Assembly (NCBI GenBank): GCA_016584495.1
Contig: WAID01000008.1
Span: 124,001-188,000 of the forward strand
Length of the DNA: 64,000 nucleotides
Source of the DNA: Celoporthe dispersa
Taxonomy: Eukaryota; Ascomycota; Sordariomycetes; Diaporthales; Cryphonectriaceae
Reading direction: 5' to 3'
This document shows positions 48,389 through 60,240 of this stretch, one piece after another (within the stretch, counting starts at the first letter, position 1; each line of letters opens with the position of its first letter). The translations under genes and the position numbers were made by a program. The notes beneath the pieces are model-generated. The model did no database searches, was not told the DNA's origin, and saw nothing but the letters and a program-made list of their open reading frames with translations.

Positions 48389-50398
48389 GACAGGTCTAGG
48401 ACAGAGATATTAACTACTCTCCAGGCAAAATGAGGCCGGCGTACAGTATACCTATACCGGTCTCTTTCTTCTACATCCTAAGAAGACAAGTTTTTTGGGG
48501 ATCGGCAACACTTCCGAGACGAAATCACTGGACGATCGAGTCTAGGGTTGCACTGAGCAACAGGGCGGGCATGGACAGGCAGGACATGGTTATTGATGGA
48601 GCTGCTTCTCCGGGCGGGAACCTGCTGTCCTGGGCTGTCGCGCATCCCTGGCACCTCGAAGCCCAAAGGAAATTTCCGCCCGCAGGTTCGGAAGCCCAGG
48701 TGCCAGTCTCATTACCTTGCCTGGCTCGGCAAGACCATGCCGCGTACCAAGGTGCTACCTGAGGTGTCATGGCGTCCCGTCTCGGCGGTTCCGCCACCGT
48801 CCAGAGGGCAGGCCAAGTCGACACTCTGGAGGGCTCAGCTGCCTAGAAGGCGAAACGGGCCATCTTACCTTCCCGCACCTGCCGATCCAGGCGTAAGGGC
48901 CTGGTCGATGCACTACCCGCCTCAGCAGTGTCACGCATTCGTCTGCGCCAGCGTTCGGACCACTACACACCTGCGTACGGGTGTGCCTGACCTTGCCCTC
49001 TTTTTTTCCTTTTCCTTCCTTGCGTGGTTCACGAATAGAGATTATTCTCCGACCCTAGGCTCTGGCCCGCGAGACCGTCATGCAGAAGGTAGGCAGCGGA
49101 GTCGTTAACCTCTACAATGTACTTGGTAGCCTTGCAACCCAATACTGCAACAGGAAACAGGACTGGGCTGGGTTGGTTGCACCCCACGTGGACCACCGTC
49201 GGGGCCCACGAGGCACTATGTACATGCGATCGTATACATGAATATCGGTTCGAGCTTGTCGGTGCTGCCAGTGAGGGCTCCAACACGGCCGCCTGAGTGT
49301 GGTGGGTGGGGAGCCTTGGGTTCTCGAAATTCCTGGGGACCCGTTGACGGCTTGATGATGTCCCGTGAGAGCGAGGTGGCACTTTCCGTGCAGGATTCTC
49401 CTCCCTGACGGCATGGAACCGGATACTTGGGGGACCAGTTCTTGGATACAGCTTCGTGTTGCCCATCAAGCTCTCCGATGGACCCGCGCTGGGCGCCCGC
49501 TGCCACTGGAGCCGATCATGTCGGGCAGATCTCCTCAGGCCCCCAGGATATCATCGCCCTGTTTTTTTTTTTCCTTCTTACCCCCCCCAACTCTTTTGAG
49601 GTGTTTGGGAGCAGGACGCGGGTTGCCCGGCCGTCCACATCTTTGTTTGGCCTGCAGTCAGCCCCTCACCCATATGCCCGCTCTTCTGCCTGTAGACGCA
49701 AGGTCGATCACGACGGGTCCCTGTGACTGGCTCGGCTTGCCGCACAACCCCGCCGCCTGCAGTTTCTTCTACTCGCATGTGCCTTGCAACCTGCAGCAGA
49801 CTACTATGGTAAGCCGGCCCATAATGGTAGGATGAATGGACGAGAAGATCCGACCGGCGTCTCTCTTCTCCCCGTCTCCCCGCACCAAAGGTACGATGTA
49901 GCAGTATGTACATACGTTTGGGGGTCATGCTGCAGCCGGCACGCCGGATCGCGAGCTCATCCAAAGAGGCGCAAGGGGGAGGGAGGGGGCCTTGATGATT
50001 GTGGTGGTGGAGGTGGAGAAGAAAACCACCGCACATGCCTGCAGTACAGAACGCCCGCCTTTCCGCCGGATGACATGTTGCTCAACCCAACAGGTTGCCG
50101 CTGCGTGATGATGAGTGACATGCACATGGCACCACACTCAGCTAGCCTGCCCTGCCAGTCCAGGCTTCCAGAAAACACACCCACCCACCCGTCCACCTAC
50201 CTACCTACCTGCACGACCCGGGAGGGCACTACCGGTGCTCCGGTGCAGCCTATCACGGAGCTTTGGAGGGAGACTCAAAGCTGCTCGCACCCCGGACGGG
50301 ACGACGCGAGCACGAAGGCGAGCGGAGTGTGTCCAGTGCTACTGTATACGATACTGTGTACGTCTCTGTCTTGTCTGCACCCAGGTCTTGCGGCGCCT

Positions 50399-50421
50399 AG
50401 CAGCAGCAGCAGCAGCAGCAG
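50399..50421. repeat. AGC trinucleotide repeat
   Basis: Seven to eight AGC units in non-coding sequence. Confidence 0.9.
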
Positions 50422-51036
50422 TGACCTCTCTCTTCCCTTGTAGATACAAGCCACACACGCCGACGTCGACCGGCAGTCGCTCCTCCGCTCTGGTGCATGA
50501 GCCAGGCCGCACTAGGAACACCGGTAGGCCTCAGGCCAGCCAGTAAGCCAGTGCCACTTTGACGTAGGAGTCATGATGATCTTGGACCGGTTAAGAGAGG
50601 CGTGGGGACCAGCAGGAGAGGGGGCTTCTTCTGTCGGTCTAGAAGGGTCTGTACTGCGCGTACAGCAGCATGCACGGAGGTAGAGCAACATACGATGAAC
50701 ATGGGGAGCGGGCACAACCATTCACGAGATGGTGAGGGGACGAAGGAGCTGCAACGGCCAGGGTTGGCTAGAGGGCGGGGAGACTCACTGTCCAGCTGGT
50801 GTCATGGCCGGGAGGGTGTGTTTTTGAGAGGAGGGGATCTAAGGAGTAGAGATGCACGCACGCGCATCCTCCTCACATGGAGTGATTCCTCCTCTTGCCC
50901 CCGCCCGGACTGTTCGTCAATCACCATGACGAGCAGAGGAGGAAGCACCCGCGAGTTATGCAGGTGCCAGTTCTGACATGTCGACATGCTGGATGGGATG
51001 ACCATGAGGCTTGGGTGCCTAGTGATGGGAGAGAAA

Positions 51037-51038
<2 letters not shown>

Positions 51039-51088
<50 letters not shown>

Positions 51089-51092
51089 TCTC
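51039..51092. repeat. Long TC dinucleotide repeat
   Basis: A nearly perfect run of more than 20 CT units, the longest microsatellite in the window. Confidence 0.95.
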
Positions 51093-51782
51093 TTCTCAAA
51101 CCTTATCGTCGTGGACAGGCCGCCCTCCCCGGCGCCCCCAGACAACACCCTGCCCTCCACATGACGGAGTCAGTCCTGTGCAGCACAAAAACATAAGCGC
51201 GCAACAAAACATGCCAACAGGAGACAACAGTGGGAAAGCCGAAAATAAGATACAAAAAATAAAATCGAAAATATAAAAATTAAAAAGTTCATCAACCTAA
51301 CCCCGGGTTCCCGATCCGCACTTCGGAGCAAGGGCACGGCCTCATCGATGGATTTCCTTGCGGGTAAAGGCGCCCGATCTACCCACACTTCTTTTTTTTT
51401 CTTCTTTAATTCTTTTTCCCTCTCTTCGGCTTCATGTACAAATCACAGTCGACTACTAATAAAAGCCACCCAACCTCGGCGCGCCGGGAAGAGCGGGAAG
51501 GGGAGAGGCGGGGGAGGGGAGGCGTAGGCGCAGGGCGCATGTCTGGTGTAGTGTGCCTAAGCGTGCCTGCTTCATGACGCGGGAGGCGAGGTCCCGCTGT
51601 GCCTTCCTCCTCCCGTGGAGGAAAAACAAGGCCCTCGTCACAACCACACCTCGCTGATCGCCTCTGCTCACCCTCCCCCTCCCCCAACAAAAATGAATTT
51701 TTTTTTCGGGGTGGGCATAATGCTTGCATCTTTGGGGCCAGGGCGTGGCAGAACCCCTCTCTTCTCTCTCTGTCTCTGCCTG

Positions 51783-51803
51783 TCTCTCTCTCTCTCTCTC
51801 TTC
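51783..51803. repeat. TC dinucleotide repeat
   Basis: About ten TC units inside a wider pyrimidine-rich tract. Confidence 0.85.
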
Positions 51804-54008
51804 CTCGTCCTTCCCTCTCTCTCTTTCTCTTCTTTCTCTCGAGGAATGGGCCGGGAGCTTCTGTTTCTGCGTAGTGCCGATGATCAGGCAGATCTCCCTT
51901 CCTGTGGGGTTTAGCGAGTGCAGCTGTGCAGAGGAGAAGAGCACCTGGCTGTCTCCCTCCCGCCCGTGCCACCCTGCCACCCTAACTCTACCATGTACAG
52001 TAGTAGTTCCTCTTCTCCCGTGTGGTGGCGTTCTCCTCTCCTCTGCTGCACCTATCAGGTGGGGACTACGTCATTGAACCCTTGCAGGATGGAAAGTATG
52101 TTTGTACCCAACGACTCTTCACATTCCATGGAGGTCTTTTAGGTGGTTTTTTTTTCTATAGTGCTGAAGAAAGAGGGGTTTGACGTATGCTTGATGGAGT
52201 GTCTGCCCTCGTCAGCAGAGGACCTCCTCCTCCTCCCTCGGCGACTTGCCTGATGACCATGATGAGCAGTCGGAGAGCTAGGCAAGTACGTACACAAGGA
52301 TTACGTCTTGTCTCCCCCTCCTCATCATCATCATAAGACTCATTCATGCGCCCTGCTGGCCTGCTGTGCTCTGCATGGACGGGGAAGTCTCTGCTGGATG
52401 ACGCCCGCCCGCCACACCCGCCCTTCTCCTGCCAAGCATGAGCATAAGCACTCACCACCACCACCACTCAGGTGACCGACTGATGTCTCTCTTGCGTGCT
52501 ACTTACCTGCTGTACATTGCGTGCCTGTGCTTACAGGGCACGCCCTCGCCTCTCGTTCATGATGGCGAGACGCGTCGGATGGACACTTGATGTACAGCAT
52601 GTATCTTTCCTGCGTGGACGATGACGCGGTCGATCCTTGACCGGGGGCGGCGTGGATGGTGCATGGGTCATACAGTTCAGCGTGGCTTCTTGTCTCTTCC
52701 CCTCCCTGAAGCCAATACATACTGGACTGTCTTAGGGGGCCACGTCTCACATTGATGAGTTGAGAGCCCGTCTTGGGTGCTCGCCGTCATTAAACACTCT
52801 CCGGGGAAGGCCTAGTCTGGGGGTTGGTGGGCTCAAGGACGAGAACAATACACGCGCGCTGTGGTAGGGGTGTTGTCCCAGGTCTGCTCTCGGCTGCCTC
52901 CTGGAGACCTGAGCATGAGGGGGTCCTGGCACGGGGAAGGGGAGGGGTGGAGAGTACCCCGGGGCGTTCCTACGAGAAGAAGATTGCTCACGGCGTTCCG
53001 CGGTGAGCTTGCCTTGGGTTAGGTAGATGTCGATACGATAATGAGAGGACCTTCCTGGCATCGTGCTGCTTGGTCAGGTCCCATCGGCTGAGCAGCATGC
53101 ATGACCACGAGGCATACAAGGCCCATCAATAGTTGTCTCTGTGGGGAGCGTAGAGTGAACGGACTGGAGGAGAGTCCCTTCATTCGTTGTCTGAAATACG
53201 TAAAACATTTTTTGTTGGGTTCTGGCTCTTATCACCAGCAAGACAAGTCCTCCGAGGGTTCTGCTTTCTTTTACGGTTCCCAGCTCGTACCAACTCCTCG
53301 GCAAACCCTCCGAGGATGTGTCGAAAGAATAAAGGGGTATGTTCCGTGCACGCGAAGCCCCAAAACGCCGATACCTCCCTCTCTTAGCTGGTGTCTCTCT
53401 CTCCTCTCGACACCAGACATCGTATGGTCCATAATCGTACAACAGTGATGTATCAGCGCAGTTCCCCCATCCCTTCTCTCTGTCGATCCTCTTCCCACCT
53501 ATTCCACCGGCAGAGAAGGGGAAACAAAACCACAAAAAGGCATGAGCCACCATCTGCTTGACACCTGGGCGCAGGCCAGTCGTCAACGTGCCGTCCGGGT
53601 CCTCGGTTCGACACACAGTTCCCAGAGCTCTGTCGAACCCCGTCACATTAGTCGCCGAGGTCCAGAACAAGGCACAACAGGCAGTCCCAGCCCCGTCGTG
53701 GCACAATCACCGCGCCACGCTGTAAGGAACGATGGCCTTGTCGATGACGGGATTGCGTCGCGACTTCGCGGTCGACTCGCTTCCCCATTTCTAGAGTGTT
53801 GTCTATAGTTAGTCATCCTATCCTCGATGCTGGTAATCAATAGGGAAAAAGAAAAGAAAGAAAACAAAGTAGGAGACCAAGTAATAAGCCAAAGACAAAA
53901 AAAGAAACAGAAACCCATTTTCTTCGCCTGAGTCTGCTGTCGTCTCCACAGTCTCAGGCTGGATCAGGTTCTGGCGGCCCAGTCTCGTTGCAGAATCCGT
54001 GGCAGTGT

Positions 54009-55892
54009 CTAGGAATGGGTGTTCGGAAACCTGAAAAGATTGGGATATTTTCTTACATCGTGCCACTCTTTCTCCTTAGCCAACGCCTCGTCGAACGCCA
54101 CGCGACACTCGGGTGGTAGGCAGTCCTTGATCTCGTCGCTGACGGCCGCGAGGCCCTGGAAGGGCGCCAGGAAGTTGTGGTTGCGGCCTGTGCTGGCCGT
54201 GCCTTTGGTGTGGCTGTCGTAGCTGGCCGAGGAGATGCCCGCGGGTGGGGTCTCGCAGTAGGTGTCCGTGACCGTGAAGTTGCGAGGGACGACGGGGTTC
54301 AGCGCGGGGAAGACCTGCGAGGTGTGTTGGCCCGCAGCGCCGGGTGCAGAAGGTGGGATCTGCTCGATGCGCGCAGCTGTGGGTTGCATGATCGTGGGGT
54401 ACTGCATGGTGTTGGTGTGGATGTCGTAGACGCCCTGGTTGTTGCGGCGACGGATGGCATTGATCTGGGAGTTGAAGTTCCTATAAAAACAATGAAACAA
54501 AAAACAGATAGCATCAGTAATCGCAAACCTCTCTGACAAACGGGGAGGGGGAGCTTACGCAGCCTCGCGAGCATGCTCGAGCATCCAGTTGGTATCGGTG
54601 ACCGCCACGCGGCGCTTCTTCATCTCGGCCATTTGGGTGGGTGCAACAGGCGCGTTGGTGTGGTAGACTTGACTGGCTCCAAACCAGGCGACGTACTGGT
54701 TTTTGTTGTAGGGCTGGCTGGGGTCGTAACGATCGTTGGGGTCGGCGATGGCTCCTCCTGGTGGCCCTCCTCTCTAGCGCGCGCAAGGTCGTAGTCGTCA
54801 GTGATGCGGCGGCCGCCAACAACAATCAGGGCGCCAAACTCGCGGAAGACAGATCGGGCTGTCACGATACCAATGGACCGACCCTTGTAGGAGTGGGGAT
54901 CAACTCTCGCTCGATCAGGTCGCGCTTCTCCTCGTCGTCGACGATGCTCTTGAACAGGCGGCGGTGCTTGGTGAAGAACAGGTACGAGTCGCGGAAACCA
55001 ACGCAGCGGGCAGGCTCGGTGGACAACATGTACAGGCGGTCGCCGCGGTCCTTGACGGTAAAAGTTCGGCACCTGTACTCGCGACCGCCCTGCAGATAAC
55101 CCATCTTATCGACCTTGGTCTCTCCCTCAGGATCCTCGGGTAGGTCCAGCTCGTCGTCAATAATGTTGTAGACTGGCCCATCCTTCTCGATCGCCTGCTG
55201 GGTGATGGGAGCCGGCGCGCCCTTGCGTCCACCTCGGCCACGCCAGCCGCCCCGACCACGGCGAGGGCGCACCTCGTCTCGGGGCACCTCGATGCCATCA
55301 TCCCAGCCGGGGTTTGACCTTGGGTGGACGGCCGAGTCGCTTGCGTCGGACCATGGGCTGTGGAGCTGGGGTAGGTGATTTCTCAGCTGCGCCCTCCTCC
55401 TGTTCCTCGACGTCCTCCTCAGCACCAAACTCCTTTGCGCTGGTGTCAGCATCCTCCTCCCCTTGGTCTCGTCCTCCTGCTCAGCATCTTGCATTGTCTC
55501 GTCCTCGTCCTCAAGCTCCTTCCATGTCTTGGGTGTGTTCTCTGTTGGAGACAGGACATGCCCTTGGTCAGCAAGTGTACAGTTGACTGGGCTGGAGTTG
55601 GGGGACAATAGGGTTGCTGGTTGCTGGTTGCTGTTATGCAGCTGCACAGCTGTGTAGGGAGAGTGGATGATTCCCAGAAGTGGCAGTGAAGGTAGCAATC
55701 AGGTGCATCGGTTTGCCATCATGTGTTGCAGTGACCAGGTGGTGAAGAGGAACCATAAGTCTGCCAGACTGCTGTTGCAGATGGCGACGGCCCAAGGAAT
55801 GGAACTGTGCAGGTTGCAGGGCCGGGTGCAGGCTTACCTAGAGCCTGCGCAGCGCGCTTGGCAGCAGCACGGCCTGATCTACGACCTGGCAT
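54009..55892 (-). CDS. rsc7: RSC chromatin-remodelling complex subunit RSC7 (Npl6/Swp82 family)
   Basis: Exons 55892-55838, 55541-54559 and 54480-54009; about 504 residues after repair. The first exon encodes MPGRRSGRAAAKRAAQAL. An acidic stretch and a basic AT-hook-like region (RGRGGWRGRGGRKG) follow. The family core is very clear: GYLQGGREYRCRTFTV, DRLYMLSTEPARCVGFRDSY, LFFTKHRRLFKSIV, RDLIERELIPHSYKGRSIG, TARSVFREFGALIVVGGRR, DPSQPYNKNQYVAW, TDTNWMLEHAREAA, MQYPTIMQPT and APFQGLAAVSDEIKDCLPPE. RSC7 helps assemble SWI/SNF-type remodellers on nucleosomes. Frame breaks lie in G/C runs near 55460, 55310 (two bases), 54896 and 54766. The last codons before the stop (after EKEWHD) are uncertain because a GTAAGA donor-like site follows directly. 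Confidence 0.92.
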
Positions 55893-57139
55893 CTTTGTGA
55901 ATGTGCTGCTACTGTTCTTGTCGACACGGTTACAGGCGCCTGCTGGTGGCGGCAGGTCTTGGTGTTGATGGGTGCAGCCAGATGTGGGGTGGCCTGGGGG
56001 TTGAATGGTGGTTGTGAAAACAAGCGCGGTCTGGGACTGCAGGCCAAAAGCAACGCGACTGTGCTGACATAAGCCCCACCCTTTAGGGACTGAGGACCCT
56101 GACCCAGGACCCTGGACATGGAAACCGCCCAACCGGTGGAAATCATCGGAGTGAGTACAGGGGCAGACTTAAGCACATCATATCTTCTATTAAAATAAAA
56201 AAAGGCAAGTAGGCTGTAGGGCTGGAAGAGAACTGGACACATGATTGTCCACCTCTGCAGATAACTTCATATCACTTGCAGTGCTATAACAAAGAGACTA
56301 ATGGCACATGATACAGTATACAGTATACAGTATGAAATCATCATTATATATTATTTATTGCATTCTAAGACTGCTGTGAGCGCAGCAGAGCAATATGGTC
56401 TACAGCATCCACGCATGTCTGAGATCAGAAGCCCAATAGCAGAGCAAATTTGTATCATCAGGGTGTAAGCGGGTTAAGGATGTTCTGGTCAGACTACTCA
56501 CAAGAAGGTGGATAAAAAGGAAAGGTCCTCATACCTGGACAAAAAGTGCCATGGGTGGGGTGGGAGAAGGGCGTCTTCACACGATGAGAGGTCATGTCTG
56601 GCTGCTGGACAAGAGGGCATCCAGATCTCAAGGGGAGCCGCCAAGCTCCTCGCACCACGCTTCTTCTCACCAGCAGTTCAGGGCAACAAGGGCAACAGCC
56701 CAGCACAAGTCAGCTGTCACAAGCATGAGGAGCAGAGGTTTTGCCAATGAGAGATTCAATCTGCTCATGTCCCTAAGACCTTATGTTTGTCAAGCCAGCC
56801 TCGCCGGGCTAATAAGACCCTACAATCTTGCTGTTCCCTGATCATTGCAGAATTGAGCATTGTGCATGGACCCGCCCTGTCCAAGTTCGACAGCACTGTG
56901 CCTCCCCTAAAGTTCCCAACTGGATCTCCAACAAATGATGCCCAAAGAGATTGTCGAGAAAGGTCATGTTAGTTGCAGTCTGTCCATTGAGTATGCAAGG
57001 CCTTTCCTTGCTGTCACCTTATGTCTGTGAAAATGGGAATCCTGGATCGAGCAGTCGTGTGTGTGTGTGATGCCGATCTGGTAGCAAGCTCAAGGCTCAC
57101 TCTTTCTCTTGCGCTGCAGTGGGGCTGCTGTTGAATGCC
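55893..57139. other. Intergenic, RSC7 promoter and TFIIB 3' region
   Basis: About 1.25 kb. AT-rich in the middle (56270-56360), with a tandem heptamer. Nothing coding is supported. Confidence 0.6.
56311..56332. repeat. ACAGTAT heptamer, three tandem copies
   Basis: Three consecutive copies of a seven-base unit in AT-rich intergenic sequence. Confidence 0.85.
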
Positions 57140-58308
57140 CTAAGCCTGAGGCAGCCGATCAATCTTGCCCTTGCCACGGCTCCTCTGGAAGGCATCCTGG
57201 TCCAGGAGCTGATCCCGGCACTGGTAGAGGTACTTGTAGGCTGTCTTGATGGTTCCATCACTCACACCAGCAACACCTGCAATCTTCTTGGAGGTGATGG
57301 AGTCGCCCATGTAGTGTGCAGCCATGAAGATGCATGCGGCAGCAACAGACAGGGGAGAACGACCAGCCAGGGTGCTAACCTGGGTGGTCTTCTTCGCAAT
57401 GTAGATGCCAACATTCTCAACATCTGACTGTTGCTTGATAGCCAGCTGCGAGACGTACCGGCGAACGAGGTCGTCGGCACCGGTAGAACCTTTCTGCTCG
57501 TAGCCGCGGACAGAAGTGACGTCCGTGAGGCCGGAAGCTTCTCCCTTCTCCCGCATCTCCGTGAGCCACTTCTCCAGAGCCTTGAACACGCGGCCAATCT
57601 CCTTCTTTGACACTTTAGTCAGGTTGAAGACCTCGCGAAAGGTTCGGGGAACGTTGTTCTGGCGACACGCGATGAAGATAGCGCCGGCGATGACAGCATC
57701 CTGAGGCTTGCCCTTGAGGAATTTCTTCTCGTCGGCGACTAGAAAGAGAGAGGATGAGCACTAGGCGGCCCCAGGCAGGTCAGAGCACAGGTGACCAATA
57801 CTTACGCTTGAAGATGTGCAGGGCGTAATCGCGGACAGTAGAGCCCACCTGCAGAGTATCGGCCAGGGTCTTGATCTTGTTGAAGCCTTCCTTCTGGTTG
57901 ACCTGTCCCTTCTCCATGGTCTTTGCCTGGGTCTTCATCAGGTGGAACGAGTTGCTGCCTTCCCGTCCGATACTGGTCTGCAGCGTAGCGACGGTGTCCT
58001 CGAACAGAGGGTTGCCGACATCACCAACACGAGAAGGGTCATCGTTGTTCTGGTCGTCGTTGGCAAAGGTGCGCCACTCGGATCGGGTATCAACAATCTT
58101 GTCACCGACCTGCCAGATATTAGACTATGGATCGATTCTACGTTGTGGGCGGCGGCACCTACCACGAGACCACAGGATGCGCAGACCATGTCGCCACTGC
58201 TGAACTCCTCAACCAGGTTGGGGGCACCTCTCTGCAGTCCTGGCACATGAGGATGTTGCTCAGCTGAGCCTCTCTGTACTCCTCCTGGGTAGCCATCGTG
58301 GTAGCCAT
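57140..58308 (-). CDS. sua7: Transcription initiation factor TFIIB
   Basis: Exons 58308-58163, 58109-57806 and 57738-57140; 349 residues after repair, the usual size for TFIIB. The N-terminal zinc ribbon (CQDC and CASCGLVV) is followed by the B-reader/linker region (DTRSEWRTFAND, SRVGDVGNPLF). Two cyclin-like repeats follow: KTLADTLQVGSTVRDYALHI through IFIACRQNNVPRTFREV, then YVSQLAIKQQSDVENVGIYI through SVAAACIFMAAHYMGD and AGVSDGTIKTAYKYLY. TFIIB bridges TBP-bound promoter DNA and RNA polymerase II. One break: the G/C run at 58220-58224 is short by one base, splitting VPPNLVEEF inside the ribbon. The start is taken as MATTMATQEE at 58308, with a second Met four codons on; the frame stays open 132 codons further upstream. 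Confidence 0.96.
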
Positions 58309-59535
58309 CGTCGCAGTTGTCACGCTACGGCCAGCAGTCCTTGTCGAGGTATCGTTGAGGATCTCAGCAAGGGCCGGGCGATCGGCCTGTGGAGTTTCAG
58401 CCGCAGGCTTGGGGGCCGCTGCAGGCAGATTCGGCTTCGACGGGTGGAAACACTCGGTGACCTTGAGAGGTCGTAATTTCTTGGCCACTCTCTTACGCGG
58501 TCTATAGATGTCGTACTCGGCGCCGAGCCGAACCTTCTTCTTCACCCAGCGCTCGTGCTTGAGTTGTGCTTTGTGCGACTTCAAGAGGCCCTGGACACGA
58601 CGGGTGGGTTCCTGGTCTCTGTCTTTGGCGAGATTGGAGAGGGCAACAGAACGAAACAGTGGCGAGTGAATCTTGGCGGTATTGATAGGCCGACGGGGCC
58701 TCAAGTCACGATTCTACTCCCCTGTACTCGCACTCGAGTGGCGATACGAGACCGTTGGAATCGAGACTCGCGAAAGCAGGGACGGATGTGTTCACGCGTG
58801 CGATTCGGGAGAAATCGAGGCTAGGTGATCAAGTCGTCGCAAGGTATCGAAAGGGGGTCGAGAGTCGTCAAATGAGAGGAAGGTTATGCCCTTGCCGACC
58901 ACCGTTCGGAACCAGTAAAGGTGTCCTGCTGTAGAGGCAATGCGAGGAAACGTCTCGAGGTCGCTCTGCTCGGTGCAGACAAGACGAAAGCTGGTCGGGA
59001 AAACCGTGATCCACCGTTCTTGCCTTGGAAGGACTGATACAGGCAGAGGGGGAGACGGTTTTGCGGGCAAAGAAAACGACTGTCGTTGATGAAAGGGAGA
59101 AGGCGTGGATGAAGGAGACAAAAGGTTCGAAAGGAAAGCAAACAAACCGTCAGACTTGGGGAGACGTATGGGATGCGGCCTGGCCGACGCACAGACCACC
59201 ATGGGCCAGCCTGGAAGCCAGCTCATTATTCAGCTGGCCTGCGTGCCTCCTACTTTACGCCTTGGCTTACCTTAGCAGTTACCTAGCGCCAGCTTCCTTG
59301 TCTTCACCAAATTCACCCTGCATAGTACAATGGGACAGTCCGAGCTGTGCACAGCTTTTTGTATTTATTTTGGAAAAGTCTCTATCATCCCGAGGCCATT
59401 CATTATTCATCATGCATGCTTGCATCCAGCCCAGCCCAGCCTGTGACTGGTGACAGCTGGAATAGCCGACCGCCTTGTCCTATGAAGCCGTCCCTCCTCG
59501 CCTTTGCTGCTCATTTTCCGAGTCCGAGTCTTCGT
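58309..59535. other. TFIIB upstream region
   Basis: The first 400 bases (58309-58704) remain open in the TFIIB frame and are basic and Pro/Ala-rich; they are probably 5' leader, see findings. The remaining 0.8 kb shows no supported gene. Confidence 0.5.
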
Positions 59536-60240
59536 TCATATCCTGGAAGAGGGGTGCCGTTCGAGCAGAGGAGGCAGTTCTGATCGACTCGCAAGCACCT
59601 GTGGCAGCCTGGTTGGCGAAGAAGACCGCGATAGTGTGGGCGCCGGCATTTCAGGCAGTGGCGACTTGGACCTCGCCCTCTGGAGGCTGGCCGCCGAGCT
59701 GGGCCTCGCGAGATGTCCTGCCTCCCAGCTCTTTCGTCGTACAGCGAGACGTCGGATTTGGACCTCGAGTGCTGCCTCGAGGCTTCCTCCCCTCCCTCAA
59801 CCCGTACCGATACACGGAGCTAGCCTTGGTCCTGTCCGAAGTGCTGACCGAGTCGACAGTGAGGTGGCTGCTCAGCGATATTGACCTCCCCGACCGTGAC
59901 GCCAGTGACTTCCGGATCATAGCTTCCCGCTGTTCTTCCGCCTCGAGTATCAGATCATTCTGCGTCATCCTCCGCCTCCTGCTGAAGTCCCTTGGCTGTA
60001 GGCACGGGTCCCTTTGGCGGGCTTCCTTGAGTTGCTGCTTCAACATCCGGCGCTTGGACAGGAGATGGCGACGAGGGCGATGCAGGCGCTCAGGGTGAGG
60101 AGAGCTGCCACTGCTGCCACGATGATCCATATCCTGGTTTGGTCTCCGCTGGGCGTGTTTCCTGAGCCATCTCGTGGCATGTGTGCACCGTGTGAGATGG
60201 GGTCACTTTCCACCAACCGGGCTATCGGAAGTGACGGCAT
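59536..60240 (-). CDS. Single-pass membrane protein with basic, Ser-rich cytosolic tail
   Basis: Start at 60240 (MPSLPIARLVESDPI). About 35 polar residues precede one strong membrane segment (IWIIVAAVAALLTLSACIAL). A very basic helical stretch follows (RRHLLSKRRMLKQQLKEAR, then FSRRRRMTQNDLILEAEEQR), then a Ser/Pro/Arg-rich tail containing DVSLYDERAG and SPLPEMPAPTLSRSSSP. There is no cleavable signal peptide, so an N-out, C-in type III topology with the basic patch inside is likely. I do not recognise the family; many ascomycetes have similar short TM plus basic-tail proteins. The frame breaks near 60075 (short G/C run) and probably twice more between about 59600 and 59800, so the end at 59536 is tentative. 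Length is about 235 residues. Confidence 0.55.

Larger units (their letters stand above)
45601..54008. other. Gene-poor 8.4 kb block
   Basis: I cannot support a protein or RNA gene here. The longest frames (about 210 codons at 53074-53706 minus; about 170 codons at 48593-49108 plus) show no motif, no splice-linked partner and no consistent codon bias. The block contains many simple repeats and a poly(A)-ended segment. It lies between the start of the cyclin gene and the end of the RSC7 gene. Confidence 0.5.

Noticed and set aside
53074..53706. 210-codon minus-strand frame
   Set aside because: No recognisable motif and mixed composition; plausible by chance in a gene-poor block.
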